A DNA stretch of 7,445 nt from Chloroflexota bacterium (GTDB lineage Bacteria; Chloroflexota; Dehalococcoidia; GIF9; AB-539-J10), in NCBI GenBank assembly GCA_015222255.1, contig JADFUX010000047.1, positions 1-7,445 of the forward strand, in the 5' to 3' direction. The notes beneath the pieces were generated by a model. The model ran no database searches. It was not told where the DNA came from and was given only the letters and a program-made list of their open reading frames with translations. Position numbers and translations under genes: made by a program. This document shows positions 1 through 6,499 of this stretch, in pieces (the first letter of the stretch is position 1; the number at the start of each line of letters is the position of its first letter).

Positions 1-1
1 C

Positions 2-115
2 CAGAAAGCCAAGGAGCCTAAAGAGATAGCCATAATCCCCGGCGCTAAGCATAAGCTACGCCTTGAAGAAAAAGCTATGACCAGTGTATTGGATTGGCTT
101 AAGGCTAGATGCTGA
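2..115 (+). CDS. C-terminal end of a probable alpha/beta hydrolase (5' truncated by window edge)
   Basis: The reading frame is open from the window edge to a TGA at 113-115 and encodes 37 residues. They read as a short strand (IAIIPGAKH) followed by a charged helix ending in VLDWLKARC. The pattern hydrophobic strand, then G-A-x-H, then a final helix with a W-L pair is the usual end of alpha/beta hydrolase proteins such as the dienelactone hydrolase and acyl-peptidase-like groups. The His at residue 17 of the visible part would be the catalytic-triad histidine. The nucleophile and acid residues lie outside the window, so the substrate cannot be inferred. It runs in the same direction as the pur genes but is separated from purF by more than 330 bases holding a promoter, so it is probably a separate transcription unit. 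Other enzymes with this fold remain possible. Confidence 0.6.
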   Translation, partial: QKAKEPKEIAIIPGAKHKLRLEEKAMTSVLDWLKARC

Positions 116-401
116 CACGGAAGCAACAGCGCTCCTCCGTTTGCACGATTTCGCTTTCTTGACAAAGCACGCTACAGCAGCTCGTTCAGACAGACATGTG
201 ACAGCTTAGATATTCATGGCACCAGGAAGGGAACTTCATTCTTCTGTATTGCCAATGCCGAAGCCTTTTTCGTAGCATCGGGCCTCAAGCATCGATGGGC
301 GACTTCAAAAGCTCACGCCTACAGTTATGGTGCCACTCCAAGAGCAGAAAAACTCATGAAAGAAAATGCGACACCAATCAGCGAACGAGCACAATACCAA
401 A
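116..401. other. Gene-poor stretch upstream of the purF promoter
   Basis: No supported gene is visible here. The frame of the upstream hydrolase stays open beyond its TGA (113-115) as far as a TGA at 437-439, about 107 codons. It has no usable start codon until an ATG at 356 and no SD, and its translation resembles no family I know. I saw no tRNA-like T-arm, no riboswitch-like fold and no U-tailed terminator hairpin. A degraded gene or a 5' regulatory region is possible but unsupported. Confidence 0.35.
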
Positions 402-430
402 TTGACTTCAAAGTTACAAAGGCCTATAAT
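402..430 (+). promoter_or_regulatory. Near-consensus sigma70 promoter for the purF-purM-purH operon
   Basis: A -35 element TTGACT (402-407, five of six consensus bases) is followed by a 17-base spacer and a perfect -10 element TATAAT (425-430). Spacing and sequence are close to ideal for a housekeeping sigma factor. Transcription would be expected to start near 436-438. That leaves a leader of only about 15 bases before the purF ATG at 452, too short for a riboswitch or attenuator. Any purine control would therefore have to act at or upstream of the promoter. The position directly before the first pur gene supports the call. Confidence 0.75.
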
Positions 431-451
431 ACCTGTTGAAGCCAGCTTTTC

Positions 452-1858
452 ATGCGTGAGAGTTGTGGTATCTTCGGAGTCTATGCCCTCGGAGTAGATG
501 TAGCTCGGCTTACCTTTTTTGGCCTCTTTGCTCTCCAGCACCGCGGGCAGGAGAGCGCCGGCATCGCTGTGACCGAGGGGAACGGATTGAACATCCGCGC
601 CAACATGGGGCTGGTATCGCAAGTATTCACCGAAAACCACCTCGCTCAACTCAAAGGACATATAGCCATAGGGCACAACCGCTATTCCACTATGGGATCA
701 AGCAAGCGAGCTAACATCCAGCCTATCCTGGTGAAATCAGAGGAATTGACCCTTGCCTTAGCACACAACGGCAATATCCTTAATGCTAAGCCCCTCCACG
801 ACGAACTTCGCGAAGCTGGCTACAGCTTCCACACCTCCACTGATTCCGAAGTTATCGCCAACCTTATCTTAGGTTCCCCCGGGCGAAGCTGCAAGGAGAA
901 AATAGAATATGCTATGCCACGGCTCCAAGGAGCTTATTCTCTGGTGATTATGACTGAAGATGAGCTTATTGGAGTTCGCGACCCTCTAGGAGTGCGCCCC
1001 CTCTGCCTGGGAACCATTGATAGCGGTTGGGTGATTGCTTCGGAAAGCTGCGCCTTGGATCATATAGGGGCTCAGTTCTGCCGAGACATCGAGCCTGGAG
1101 AAATCGTAGTGATCAACCAGAGCGGACTCAAAACCTTCCAGAGAAAAAGCGATAAGAAAGCATTATGCATATTTGAGTATATCTATTTCGCTCGCCCCGA
1201 CAGCATTATTCAAGGCAAGCTGCTTTACCAGGCGAGGCAAGCTATGGGTAGCATTCTAGCCCAAGAACACCCTGTTGATGCCGATTTGGTTATGGGCGTT
1301 CCTGATTCCGCTACTGCCGCTGGCATTGGTTACTCCAACTCCTCAGGTATCCCGTATTGTGAGGGGTTGCTCAAGAACCGCTACGTAGGGCGCACCTTTA
1401 TTGAGCCTGACCAAAGGCTGAGAGAGTTAGGCGTTCAATTGAAGTTCAATCCCCTCTCCAGGATAATTGCGGGGAAGAAGTTAGTGGTTGTTGATGATAG
1501 CATTGTTCGCGGCACCACCACCCCTCACGTAGTCAGCTTGCTAAGGAACGCGGGCGCCAAAGAGGTTCACCTCCGCATTTGTGCGCCTCCCATCCGCCAT
1601 CCCTGCTTCTTAGGTGTAGATATGGCCAGTCAATGGGAACTCATCGCTGCCAGAAAGACTATTCCAGAGACTAGAGACTATCTTGGTGCCGATTCACTTG
1701 GTTACCTTAGCCTTGAGGGTCTAATCCACGCTGTGGATCTACCCAAGGAGATTTTTTGCATGGCTTGTTTTACCGGCGACTATCCCATTCCAGTGCAAAT
1801 GGCAATGGACAAGTTGGCTTTGGAAACATCGCCCCAGAAGGAGCTTGTTGCAGGCTAG
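452..1858 (+). CDS. purF: Amidophosphoribosyltransferase (glutamine PRPP amidotransferase)
   Basis: This enzyme catalyses the first committed step of de novo purine synthesis: PRPP plus glutamine to 5-phosphoribosylamine, in the cytoplasm. The 468-residue length is normal. The N-terminal class II glutaminase domain (about 5-230) has the nucleophile in MRESCGIFG (Cys5), LQHRGQES, GHNRYST and HNGN. Cys5 implies removal of a four-residue propeptide. The phosphoribosyltransferase domain carries the PRPP loop VVVDDSIVRGTT (345-356). Cys239, Cys385 and the C-x-x-C pair Cys436/Cys439 match the four ligands of the 4Fe-4S cluster in Bacillus-type PurF, which suggests an oxygen-sensitive, cluster-dependent enzyme. 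An in-frame stop at 437-439 leaves ATG 452 as the only reasonable start. It has only a weak SD, which fits the very short leader. The 3' end overlaps purM by 11-14 bases, implying translational coupling. Confidence 0.97.
   Translation: MRESCGIFGVYALGVDVARLTFFGLFALQHRGQESAGIAVTEGNGLNIRANMGLVSQVFTENHLAQLKGHIAIGHNRYSTMGSSKRANIQPILVKSEELTLALAHNGNILNAKPLHDELREAGYSFHTSTDSEVIANLILGSPGRSCKEKIEYAMPRLQGAYSLVIMTEDELIGVRDPLGVRPLCLGTIDSGWVIASESCALDHIGAQFCRDIEPGEIVVINQSGLKTFQRKSDKKALCIFEYIYFARPDSIIQGKLLYQARQAMGSILAQEHPVDADLVMGVPDSATAAGIGYSNSSGIPYCEGLLKNRYVGRTFIEPDQRLRELGVQLKFNPLSRIIAGKKLVVVDDSIVRGTTTPHVVSLLRNAGAKEVHLRICAPPIRHPCFLGVDMASQWELIAARKTIPETRDYLGADSLGYLSLEGLIHAVDLPKEIFCMACFTGDYPIPVQMAMDKLALETSPQKELVAG
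1838..1843 (+). promoter_or_regulatory. SD sequence inside purF that places the purM start
   Basis: AAGGAG lies inside the last purF codons. It is only one base from TTG 1845 and four bases from TTG 1848. The second TTG has the more workable spacing, so translation of purM probably begins at 1848, or less likely at 1845. No ATG or GTG lies in frame near the expected N terminus. Confidence 0.6.
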
Positions 1859-2870
1859 CAGTAAGCAAACTTACGCCCTTGCCGGCGTCAACATTGAAGC
1901 AGCCGACAAAATAAAGGAATCCATCGCCAGGCAAGCACAATCCACTTTTTGCCCCCAAGTCTTGAATTTTGGCTCCTTCGGCAGCATGTTTCAGCTTAAG
2001 GGATATGATGAGCCGGTCTTAGTCTCCAGCGTTGACGGAGTAGGCACCAAGCTGAAAATAGCTTCACTCCTGGGCAGGGATGAAACTGTAGGCATTGACA
2101 TCGTCAATCATTGTGTTAACGATATTCTTTGCTGTGGTGCTGACCCACTTTTCTTTCTCGACTATATTGCCATGGGCCAACTTGTGCCTGAACAGATAGA
2201 AGCCATTATTACAGGTATAGTCCACGCTTGTAAGGAAGTCGGCTGCTCACTCATCGGTGGTGAGACTGCCGGGATGCCGGGCATCTACTCCGAGGGTAGC
2301 TATGACTTAGTCGGCTTTATTGTTGGAATAGTGGAAAAGAGAAGTATCATCGATGGCAGTTCCATAGTACCGCGTGATGTGATTCTCGGATTACCATCCA
2401 GTGGTCTGCATACCAACGGCTATTCGCTGGTGCGGCGAGTTTTTAGAATAGAGGATAACCCCTCGTGCCTCAGTGACTTCTATCCCGAACTGGGGAGGAC
2501 TCTGGGCGATGAATTGCTCCGACACCACCAGTGCTACTACAACGAACTTAAACCAGTCCTGCCCTTGATCAAAGGCTTGGCCCATATCACCGGCGGTGGA
2601 CTTATGGGAAATGTTCCTCGCATCTTGCCCCACGGTCTTGCCGCGACATTTCATAAAGGTTCCTGGGAGATTCCTGCAATCTTCGGGCTTATCCAAGGAA
2701 AGGGCAATATTGACGAGGCGGAGATGTATCAAGTATTCAATATGGGAATAGGCATGGTAATCATCTGCTCAAGCGGTGAGCTAGGAAAAATCACCAAAGC
2801 TCTGCCCCAAACTAAAGTAATCGGTGAAATAGCTAAGGCGAAGAGCCAAGACACAACAACGGTAATTTGA
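1845..2870 (+). CDS. purM: Phosphoribosylformylglycinamidine cyclo-ligase (AIR synthetase)
   Basis: This enzyme catalyses the ATP-dependent closure of FGAM to 5-aminoimidazole ribonucleotide, step five of purine synthesis. At up to 341 residues it matches the usual length of about 345. Family motifs appear in order: the AGVNIEAADK opening (13-22), VDGVGTKLKIA (63-73), the DIVNHCVNDILCCGADPLFF block (85-104), LIGGETAGMPGIY (136-148), LPSSGLHTNGYSL (183-195), AHITGGGLMGNVPRILP (246-262) and EMYQVFNMGIGM (293-304). The start is a TTG codon, at 1845 or more probably 1848 from SD spacing, inside the end of purF. Expression is therefore likely coupled to purF. The gene ends 10 bases before purH. 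purN, which follows purM in many bacteria, is absent here. Nothing suggests loss of function. Confidence 0.96.
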   Translation: MLQASSKQTYALAGVNIEAADKIKESIARQAQSTFCPQVLNFGSFGSMFQLKGYDEPVLVSSVDGVGTKLKIASLLGRDETVGIDIVNHCVNDILCCGADPLFFLDYIAMGQLVPEQIEAIITGIVHACKEVGCSLIGGETAGMPGIYSEGSYDLVGFIVGIVEKRSIIDGSSIVPRDVILGLPSSGLHTNGYSLVRRVFRIEDNPSCLSDFYPELGRTLGDELLRHHQCYYNELKPVLPLIKGLAHITGGGLMGNVPRILPHGLAATFHKGSWEIPAIFGLIQGKGNIDEAEMYQVFNMGIGMVIICSSGELGKITKALPQTKVIGEIAKAKSQDTTTVI

Positions 2871-2876
2871 AGGAGG
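2871..2876 (+). promoter_or_regulatory. Strong SD for purH
   Basis: A full AGGAGG directly follows the purM stop codon and sits four bases before ATG 2881. It is the strongest ribosome binding site in the cluster. It fixes the purH start and suggests purH is translated well and independently of purM. Confidence 0.8.
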
Positions 2877-2880
2877 GCCT

Positions 2881-4404
2881 ATGCGTGCTATTCTAAGTGT
2901 TTCAAATAAGACAGGCATAGCTGATTTTGCTCGAGGCCTGCAAGAATCAGACATCGAGCTTTTCAGTACCGGAGGCACCAAGAAATCACTGGAGGAGTCT
3001 GGAATCAAAGTCCACAGCATCTCGGAACTTACCGGTTTCCCTGAAATCCTTGATGGCAGAGTGAAGACACTGCATCCCGCAGTCCATGGCGGCATTCTGG
3101 CAAGACGTGACTTGCCTCAGCACCTGGCTGAGCTAGCACAAAACGGTATTAAGACTATCGACATGGTTGTGATAAATCTCTACCCCTTTGTCGAGACCGT
3201 GACAAGAAGTGATGTTACCTTGAATGAGGCGCTGGAGAACATTGATATTGGTGGACCCAGTATGATTCGTTCCGCAGCCAAGAATTTCCCTTCCGTTCTA
3301 GTGATAGTCGACCCTAAAGATTACAATCAAATCCTCCCCAAACTGCGTCAGGGTGATGTGGATTTGGAGGAAAGAAAAATGCTAGCCTTCAAAGCCTTCC
3401 AGCATGTAGCCATGTATGATACCGCCATCGCCCAATATCTTGGAGACGAAGCCTTCCCTGAAGAAATGACTCTAGCTTTGAAGAAAGAGTCCAGCCTCCG
3501 TTACGGGGAGAATCCTCACCAGCAAGCTGCCTTTTACGTCGAACGGAATGTAAAACAACCACAAAGTGGCCTGGCTTCCCTCACACAACTTAGTGGGCCT
3601 GAGATCTCCTTCAATAATTTCTTTGACTTTGATGCCGCCTTAGCTGCCCTGAGCAACTTCACCACTCCTACTGTTGCCATAATGAAGCACGGCAATTCCT
3701 GCGGTCTGGCCAGCCATGCCAGCTTGGCTGAAGCCTACTCAAGGGCCTTGGCTGGAGACCCCGTGGCTGCTTTTGGCGGAGTGGTGGCTAGCAACCACAT
3801 TATCGATTTGGCTACTGCCCAAGAAATAGACAAGACTCACTACGACGCTATTGTCGCCCCCGATTATGAAAGGCAAGCTCTGGACTTACTGGCATCTAAA
3901 AAGGGTTTGCGCCTTGTTAAAGCACCAATGCCCGAACTCAATGAAAACCGCCTCGAGTTTCGCTATGTGGAAGGCGGTTTCCTGCTTCAAACAGCAGACA
4001 TCCTCACCAATGCAGAGTTTCAGCCTCGCATAGTCACCAAGCGCCAACCTACAGATGCAGAAATGGCAGACCTTGCCTTCGCCTGGAAAGCAGTCAAAGG
4101 CATAAAGTCCAACGCCATAGTTATTGCCAAGGACGAGGCATTGCTGGGAATGGGGGCTGGGCAGCCATCCCGTGTGGTAAGCGTCGAGTTAGCTCTGAAA
4201 AGGGCTGGAGAGCGGGCCGAAGGGAGTGTTCTTGCCTCCGATGCTTTCTTCCCCTTCCCTGATGGTCCTGAATTAGCCATTCGAGCTGGAGTCACCGCCA
4301 TTATCCAGCCAGGCGGCTCCATAAGAGACGAGGAGATAGTCGATGTCGCCAATAAGCACAATATAGCCATGGCGTTCACCGGCATTCGTCATCTCAGACA
4401 TTAA
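2881..4404 (+). CDS. purH: Bifunctional AICAR transformylase / IMP cyclohydrolase
   Basis: This enzyme catalyses the last two steps of IMP synthesis: 10-formyltetrahydrofolate-dependent formylation of AICAR, then ring closure. The 507-residue length is typical of the bifunctional protein. The N-terminal MGS-fold cyclohydrolase domain (about 1-140) shows SVSNKTGI (6-13), FSTGGTKK (28-35), FPEILDGRVKTLHP (53-66) and IDIGGPSMIRSAAKN (121-135). The transformylase domain shows LRYGENPHQ (206-214), the catalytic Lys269-His270 pair, GDPVAAFGG (292-300), LGMGAGQPSRV (422-432), SDAFFPFPDG (453-462), IIQPGGSIRD (474-483) and the closing AFTGIRHLRH. One oddity is that the usual K-H-x-N-P-C-G motif reads K-H-G-N-S-C-G, with serine at 273 in place of proline; the catalytic residues are kept. 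Start ATG 2881 is fixed by the strong SD. The next gene begins 16 bases after the stop. Confidence 0.97.
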   Translation: MRAILSVSNKTGIADFARGLQESDIELFSTGGTKKSLEESGIKVHSISELTGFPEILDGRVKTLHPAVHGGILARRDLPQHLAELAQNGIKTIDMVVINLYPFVETVTRSDVTLNEALENIDIGGPSMIRSAAKNFPSVLVIVDPKDYNQILPKLRQGDVDLEERKMLAFKAFQHVAMYDTAIAQYLGDEAFPEEMTLALKKESSLRYGENPHQQAAFYVERNVKQPQSGLASLTQLSGPEISFNNFFDFDAALAALSNFTTPTVAIMKHGNSCGLASHASLAEAYSRALAGDPVAAFGGVVASNHIIDLATAQEIDKTHYDAIVAPDYERQALDLLASKKGLRLVKAPMPELNENRLEFRYVEGGFLLQTADILTNAEFQPRIVTKRQPTDAEMADLAFAWKAVKGIKSNAIVIAKDEALLGMGAGQPSRVVSVELALKRAGERAEGSVLASDAFFPFPDGPELAIRAGVTAIIQPGGSIRDEEIVDVANKHNIAMAFTGIRHLRH

Positions 4405-4420
4405 TCCACAGGGATCAAGA

Positions 4421-4786
4421 ATGCTAGTGATAGGCAGGGGCAATCTGGAAAGCATTATTGCCCTTAAGCACAAGTTATGTAATCCTGGAAAGGAAGCGGA
4501 GTGCATTGCCGACATAGAGGAAATAATGGATGCAAAGCAGTTGCATTTGTGGCGAGCTGATGGCCTTTCTCCTTGTTGTGGTGGTGACATTTGCAGTCTG
4601 GTGCCTCAATTTGAGTCTGAGATCGGAATCTTGCGGGACGCGCTAAATGCTTTGAAGGGAGGCGATAGTGGCAAAGCGACCAATTTGCTAGAAGACTACC
4701 TTGCCTTCCTGGGGAAAAGCTATAGAAGCGAGACATCGATCATCGAGGGATTGGGTTTCAGTGAGAATAAGGAGAGGGAACTATGA
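4421..4786 (+). CDS. Small protein of unknown function with a Cys-Cys-x4-Cys cluster
   Basis: I do not recognise this 121-residue protein. It starts 16 bases after purH with AGGGA (4410-4414) six bases upstream of ATG, so it probably belongs to the pur transcript. It has no signal peptide or membrane segment and looks soluble and cytoplasmic. The first half contains Cys20, Cys28 and the cluster SPCCGGDIC (Cys52, Cys53, Cys58) with His17 and His42 nearby, which could bind a metal or act in redox chemistry. The second half (about 64-100) is leucine-rich and charged and is probably helical. Normal-looking amino acid composition, a good SD and snug packing in the operon argue for a real gene. A purine or NAD-related role would be a guess from position only. 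Confidence 0.65.
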   Translation: MLVIGRGNLESIIALKHKLCNPGKEAECIADIEEIMDAKQLHLWRADGLSPCCGGDICSLVPQFESEIGILRDALNALKGGDSGKATNLLEDYLAFLGKSYRSETSIIEGLGFSENKEREL

Positions 4787-4887
4787 AAAGGGCTTTGTTA
4801 CAGCCCCTTACTTCCAACAGCGTGTGGCAAAATAGCTATAAGCACGTTATAATCAGCACAGCCGGTTACAGGCGCGTAAGAGAATGA
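4783..4887 (+). CDS. Possible 34-residue peptide overlapping the previous stop
   Basis: The frame begins with ATG at 4783, sharing the four-base ATGA overlap with the upstream gene's stop, and follows the purine-rich run GGAGAGGG (4771-4778). These are convincing start signals. It ends at TGA 4885-4887 after 34 residues beginning MKRALLQP, basic and without recognisable motifs. An imperfect hairpin (4788-4794 with 4802-4809) and a promoter-like element (4824-4853) lie inside it, which argues for a spacer rather than a conserved peptide. It could also be the 5' remnant of a longer coupled gene. I consider it unproven. Confidence 0.25.
   Translation: MKRALLQPLTSNSVWQNSYKHVIISTAGYRRVRE
4824..4853 (+). 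promoter_or_regulatory. Candidate internal promoter for the pncA/pncB fusion gene
   Basis: A perfect -10 hexamer TATAAT (4848-4853) is preceded, with an 18-base spacer, by GTGGCA (4824-4829), which matches four of six -35 bases. It lies in the only sizeable gap of the gene cluster, about 70 bases before the ATG at 4924. It could give the NAD salvage gene its own transcription in addition to readthrough from the pur operon. The weak -35 keeps confidence moderate. Confidence 0.5.
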
Positions 4888-4923
4888 AAACGCAGCTTGC
4901 AACCATTCAACTAAGATAAACCT

Positions 4924-6450
4924 ATGGTCAGAGCAGTACTTGTATCAGACATGTTGCGTGGCTTTCTCGAGGAAGGTTATCCACTTTACTGCGGCATCGA
5001 GGCCCGGAGTATCATACCCAATGTCAGGAAACTGCTGGAGCGAGAGTTAGAGCAGAACTCAAAGATCTTCTATACGTGCGACCACCATACACCAGATGAC
5101 CCGGAATTCAGAATGTTCCCACCCCACTGCATTGAAGGTAGCGCTGAAGCTGAACTCATACCCGAACTTTCCCCATATCCTGGTGAAATAATACCAAAAA
5201 GGACTTTCAGCAGTTTCTATAATACTCCTTTGGAGAAGAAACTGGAGGCACTGAAGCCCGAAACCATAGTCGTGTGTGGCGTATGCACCCATATTTGTGT
5301 ACTGCACGCAGTAATTGATGCCAAGAATAGAGGCTACGAAGTTGAAGTCCCCGTCGATTGTGTTGCTTCCTTCGACAATAGGGCTCATTTGTTCGCTCTG
5401 GATTATATGGAGAACGTGCTTGGTGCTAAGCTTATCAAACCTACAGTCAAGGTGCCTGAGCCCCATTTTGAAATCCCCGATTCGTGGCTAAGCGGAGAAA
5501 CCTCCGATATCTACTTCCCCCGCACTGTGGAAGTACTCAAGAAAGAAGGAATCAACCCCATAGCTACCATGGAGGTATTTCCCAGACGAGCTGGCATACT
5601 CTGTGGCATAGAAGAGGTTAAGGCCCTGTTAGCTAAGGTTCTTCCTGAGGACAATTGTGAGGTCTGGGCATTGTCTGAGGGCGAGCCTTTCGATAGAAAG
5701 GAAGTGGTTCTCCGCATAAAAGCTCCCTACCAAAGCTACGGAACTTATGAAACTACCTATCTGGGTATGCTCTCCCATTGTAGTGGCTGGGCCACTGCTG
5801 CTCGAGAATGCGTTGATGCTGCTCAGGGTATTCCCGTTGTCAGCTTTGGCGCACGCCATGTCCACCCCTCAGTGGTCGGTGTCATGGAATACGCCGCCAT
5901 AGTCGGAGGCTGCACCGGATGCGCCAGCACGGCAGGGTCAAAACTTGCTGGCATCCAACCCACGGGCACCATACCTCATGCCCTTATTATCATTATGGAC
6001 AGCACTGCCAAGGCCACTCTCGCTTTTGACAAGCACATGCCACCTGAAGTACCTCGCATCGCCTTGGTGGATACTTTTGAGGATGAGGTAAGAGAAAGTG
6101 TAACCGTGGCCAAAGCAATGGAAGGAAAGCTAGAAGGCGTAAGATTGGATACTCCTTCAGAAAGAGGTCGGGTCACTGCCGATCTAGTCAAAGAAGTGAG
6201 GGCCTGGCTGGACCTTGAGGGATTCAAAAACGTGAAAATAGTCGCCAGCGGAGGACTTGACCCAGAACGAATTAGATACTTTGTCGCTGAAGGGGCACCT
6301 GTCGATATCTTCGCTGTCGGCAGTTATATCAGCGATGCCAAGCCCACTGACTTCACCGCCGATCTTCATGAGGTAGAAGGCAAGCCAATTGCCAAGAGGG
6401 GCAGAATGCCCGGCATCACTCCCAACCCTAAGCTAAAAAGGGTGATGTAA
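4924..6450 (+). CDS. pncA/pncB: Fused nicotinamidase / nicotinate phosphoribosyltransferase
   Basis: Two complete NAD-salvage enzymes appear in one 508-residue cytoplasmic protein. Residues 1 to about 172 are a cysteine-hydrolase nicotinamidase: Asp9 (VSDM), Lys92 (PKRTFSSF) and Cys125 (CTHICV) form the expected catalytic triad, while Asp53 and His55 in CDHH plus His68 in FPPHC match the metal ligands. After a proline-rich linker (about 173-190), residues 191-508 are an archaeal-type nicotinate phosphoribosyltransferase with SDIYFPRT (194-201), YETTYLGMLS (275-284), SFGARHVHP (307-315), GGCTGCAS (328-335), GTIPHAL (348-354), VRLDTPSERG (406-415), SGGLDPERI (442-450) and VGSYIS (465-470). The protein should convert nicotinamide to nicotinate and then, with PRPP, to nicotinate mononucleotide. 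An in-frame TAA at 4912 leaves ATG 4924 as the start, with a poor SD. Both active sites look intact. Confidence 0.9.
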   Translation: MVRAVLVSDMLRGFLEEGYPLYCGIEARSIIPNVRKLLERELEQNSKIFYTCDHHTPDDPEFRMFPPHCIEGSAEAELIPELSPYPGEIIPKRTFSSFYNTPLEKKLEALKPETIVVCGVCTHICVLHAVIDAKNRGYEVEVPVDCVASFDNRAHLFALDYMENVLGAKLIKPTVKVPEPHFEIPDSWLSGETSDIYFPRTVEVLKKEGINPIATMEVFPRRAGILCGIEEVKALLAKVLPEDNCEVWALSEGEPFDRKEVVLRIKAPYQSYGTYETTYLGMLSHCSGWATAARECVDAAQGIPVVSFGARHVHPSVVGVMEYAAIVGGCTGCASTAGSKLAGIQPTGTIPHALIIIMDSTAKATLAFDKHMPPEVPRIALVDTFEDEVRESVTVAKAMEGKLEGVRLDTPSERGRVTADLVKEVRAWLDLEGFKNVKIVASGGLDPERIRYFVAEGAPVDIFAVGSYISDAKPTDFTADLHEVEGKPIAKRGRMPGITPNPKLKRVM

Positions 6451-6469
6451 GGTAGCACAAAAGATTGGG

Positions 6470-6499
6470 TCCCGCCCCGGTTCCTATCTGGGCGCGGGA
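6470..6499 (+). terminator. GC-rich hairpin after the pncA/pncB fusion, possible terminator
   Basis: The arms 6470-6480 and 6488-6499 can pair over 11 positions with a single bulged C at 6493 and a seven-base loop (TTCCTAT). It starts 20 bases after the stop codon of the fusion gene, where a terminator is expected. The following bases (ATATATGGTTT) are only partly T-rich, so it may be a weak intrinsic terminator or an mRNA-stabilising structure. Confidence 0.45.

Noticed and set aside
305..676. Reverse-strand open frame of 123 codons across the purF start
   Set aside because: It lies largely antisense to the conserved glutaminase domain of purF and shows no family motif; it is a coding shadow.
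2993..3006. 14-base direct repeat GAGGAGTCTGGAAT, also at about 7425-7438
   Set aside because: One copy is inside conserved purH coding sequence and the other is at a ribosome binding site; nothing flanks them in common, so it is probably coincidence.
4464..4736. Reverse-strand 90-codon frame opposite the small unknown gene
   Set aside because: The + strand gene has better start signals and operon spacing; the reverse translation is rich in His, Cys and Ser and looks noncoding.
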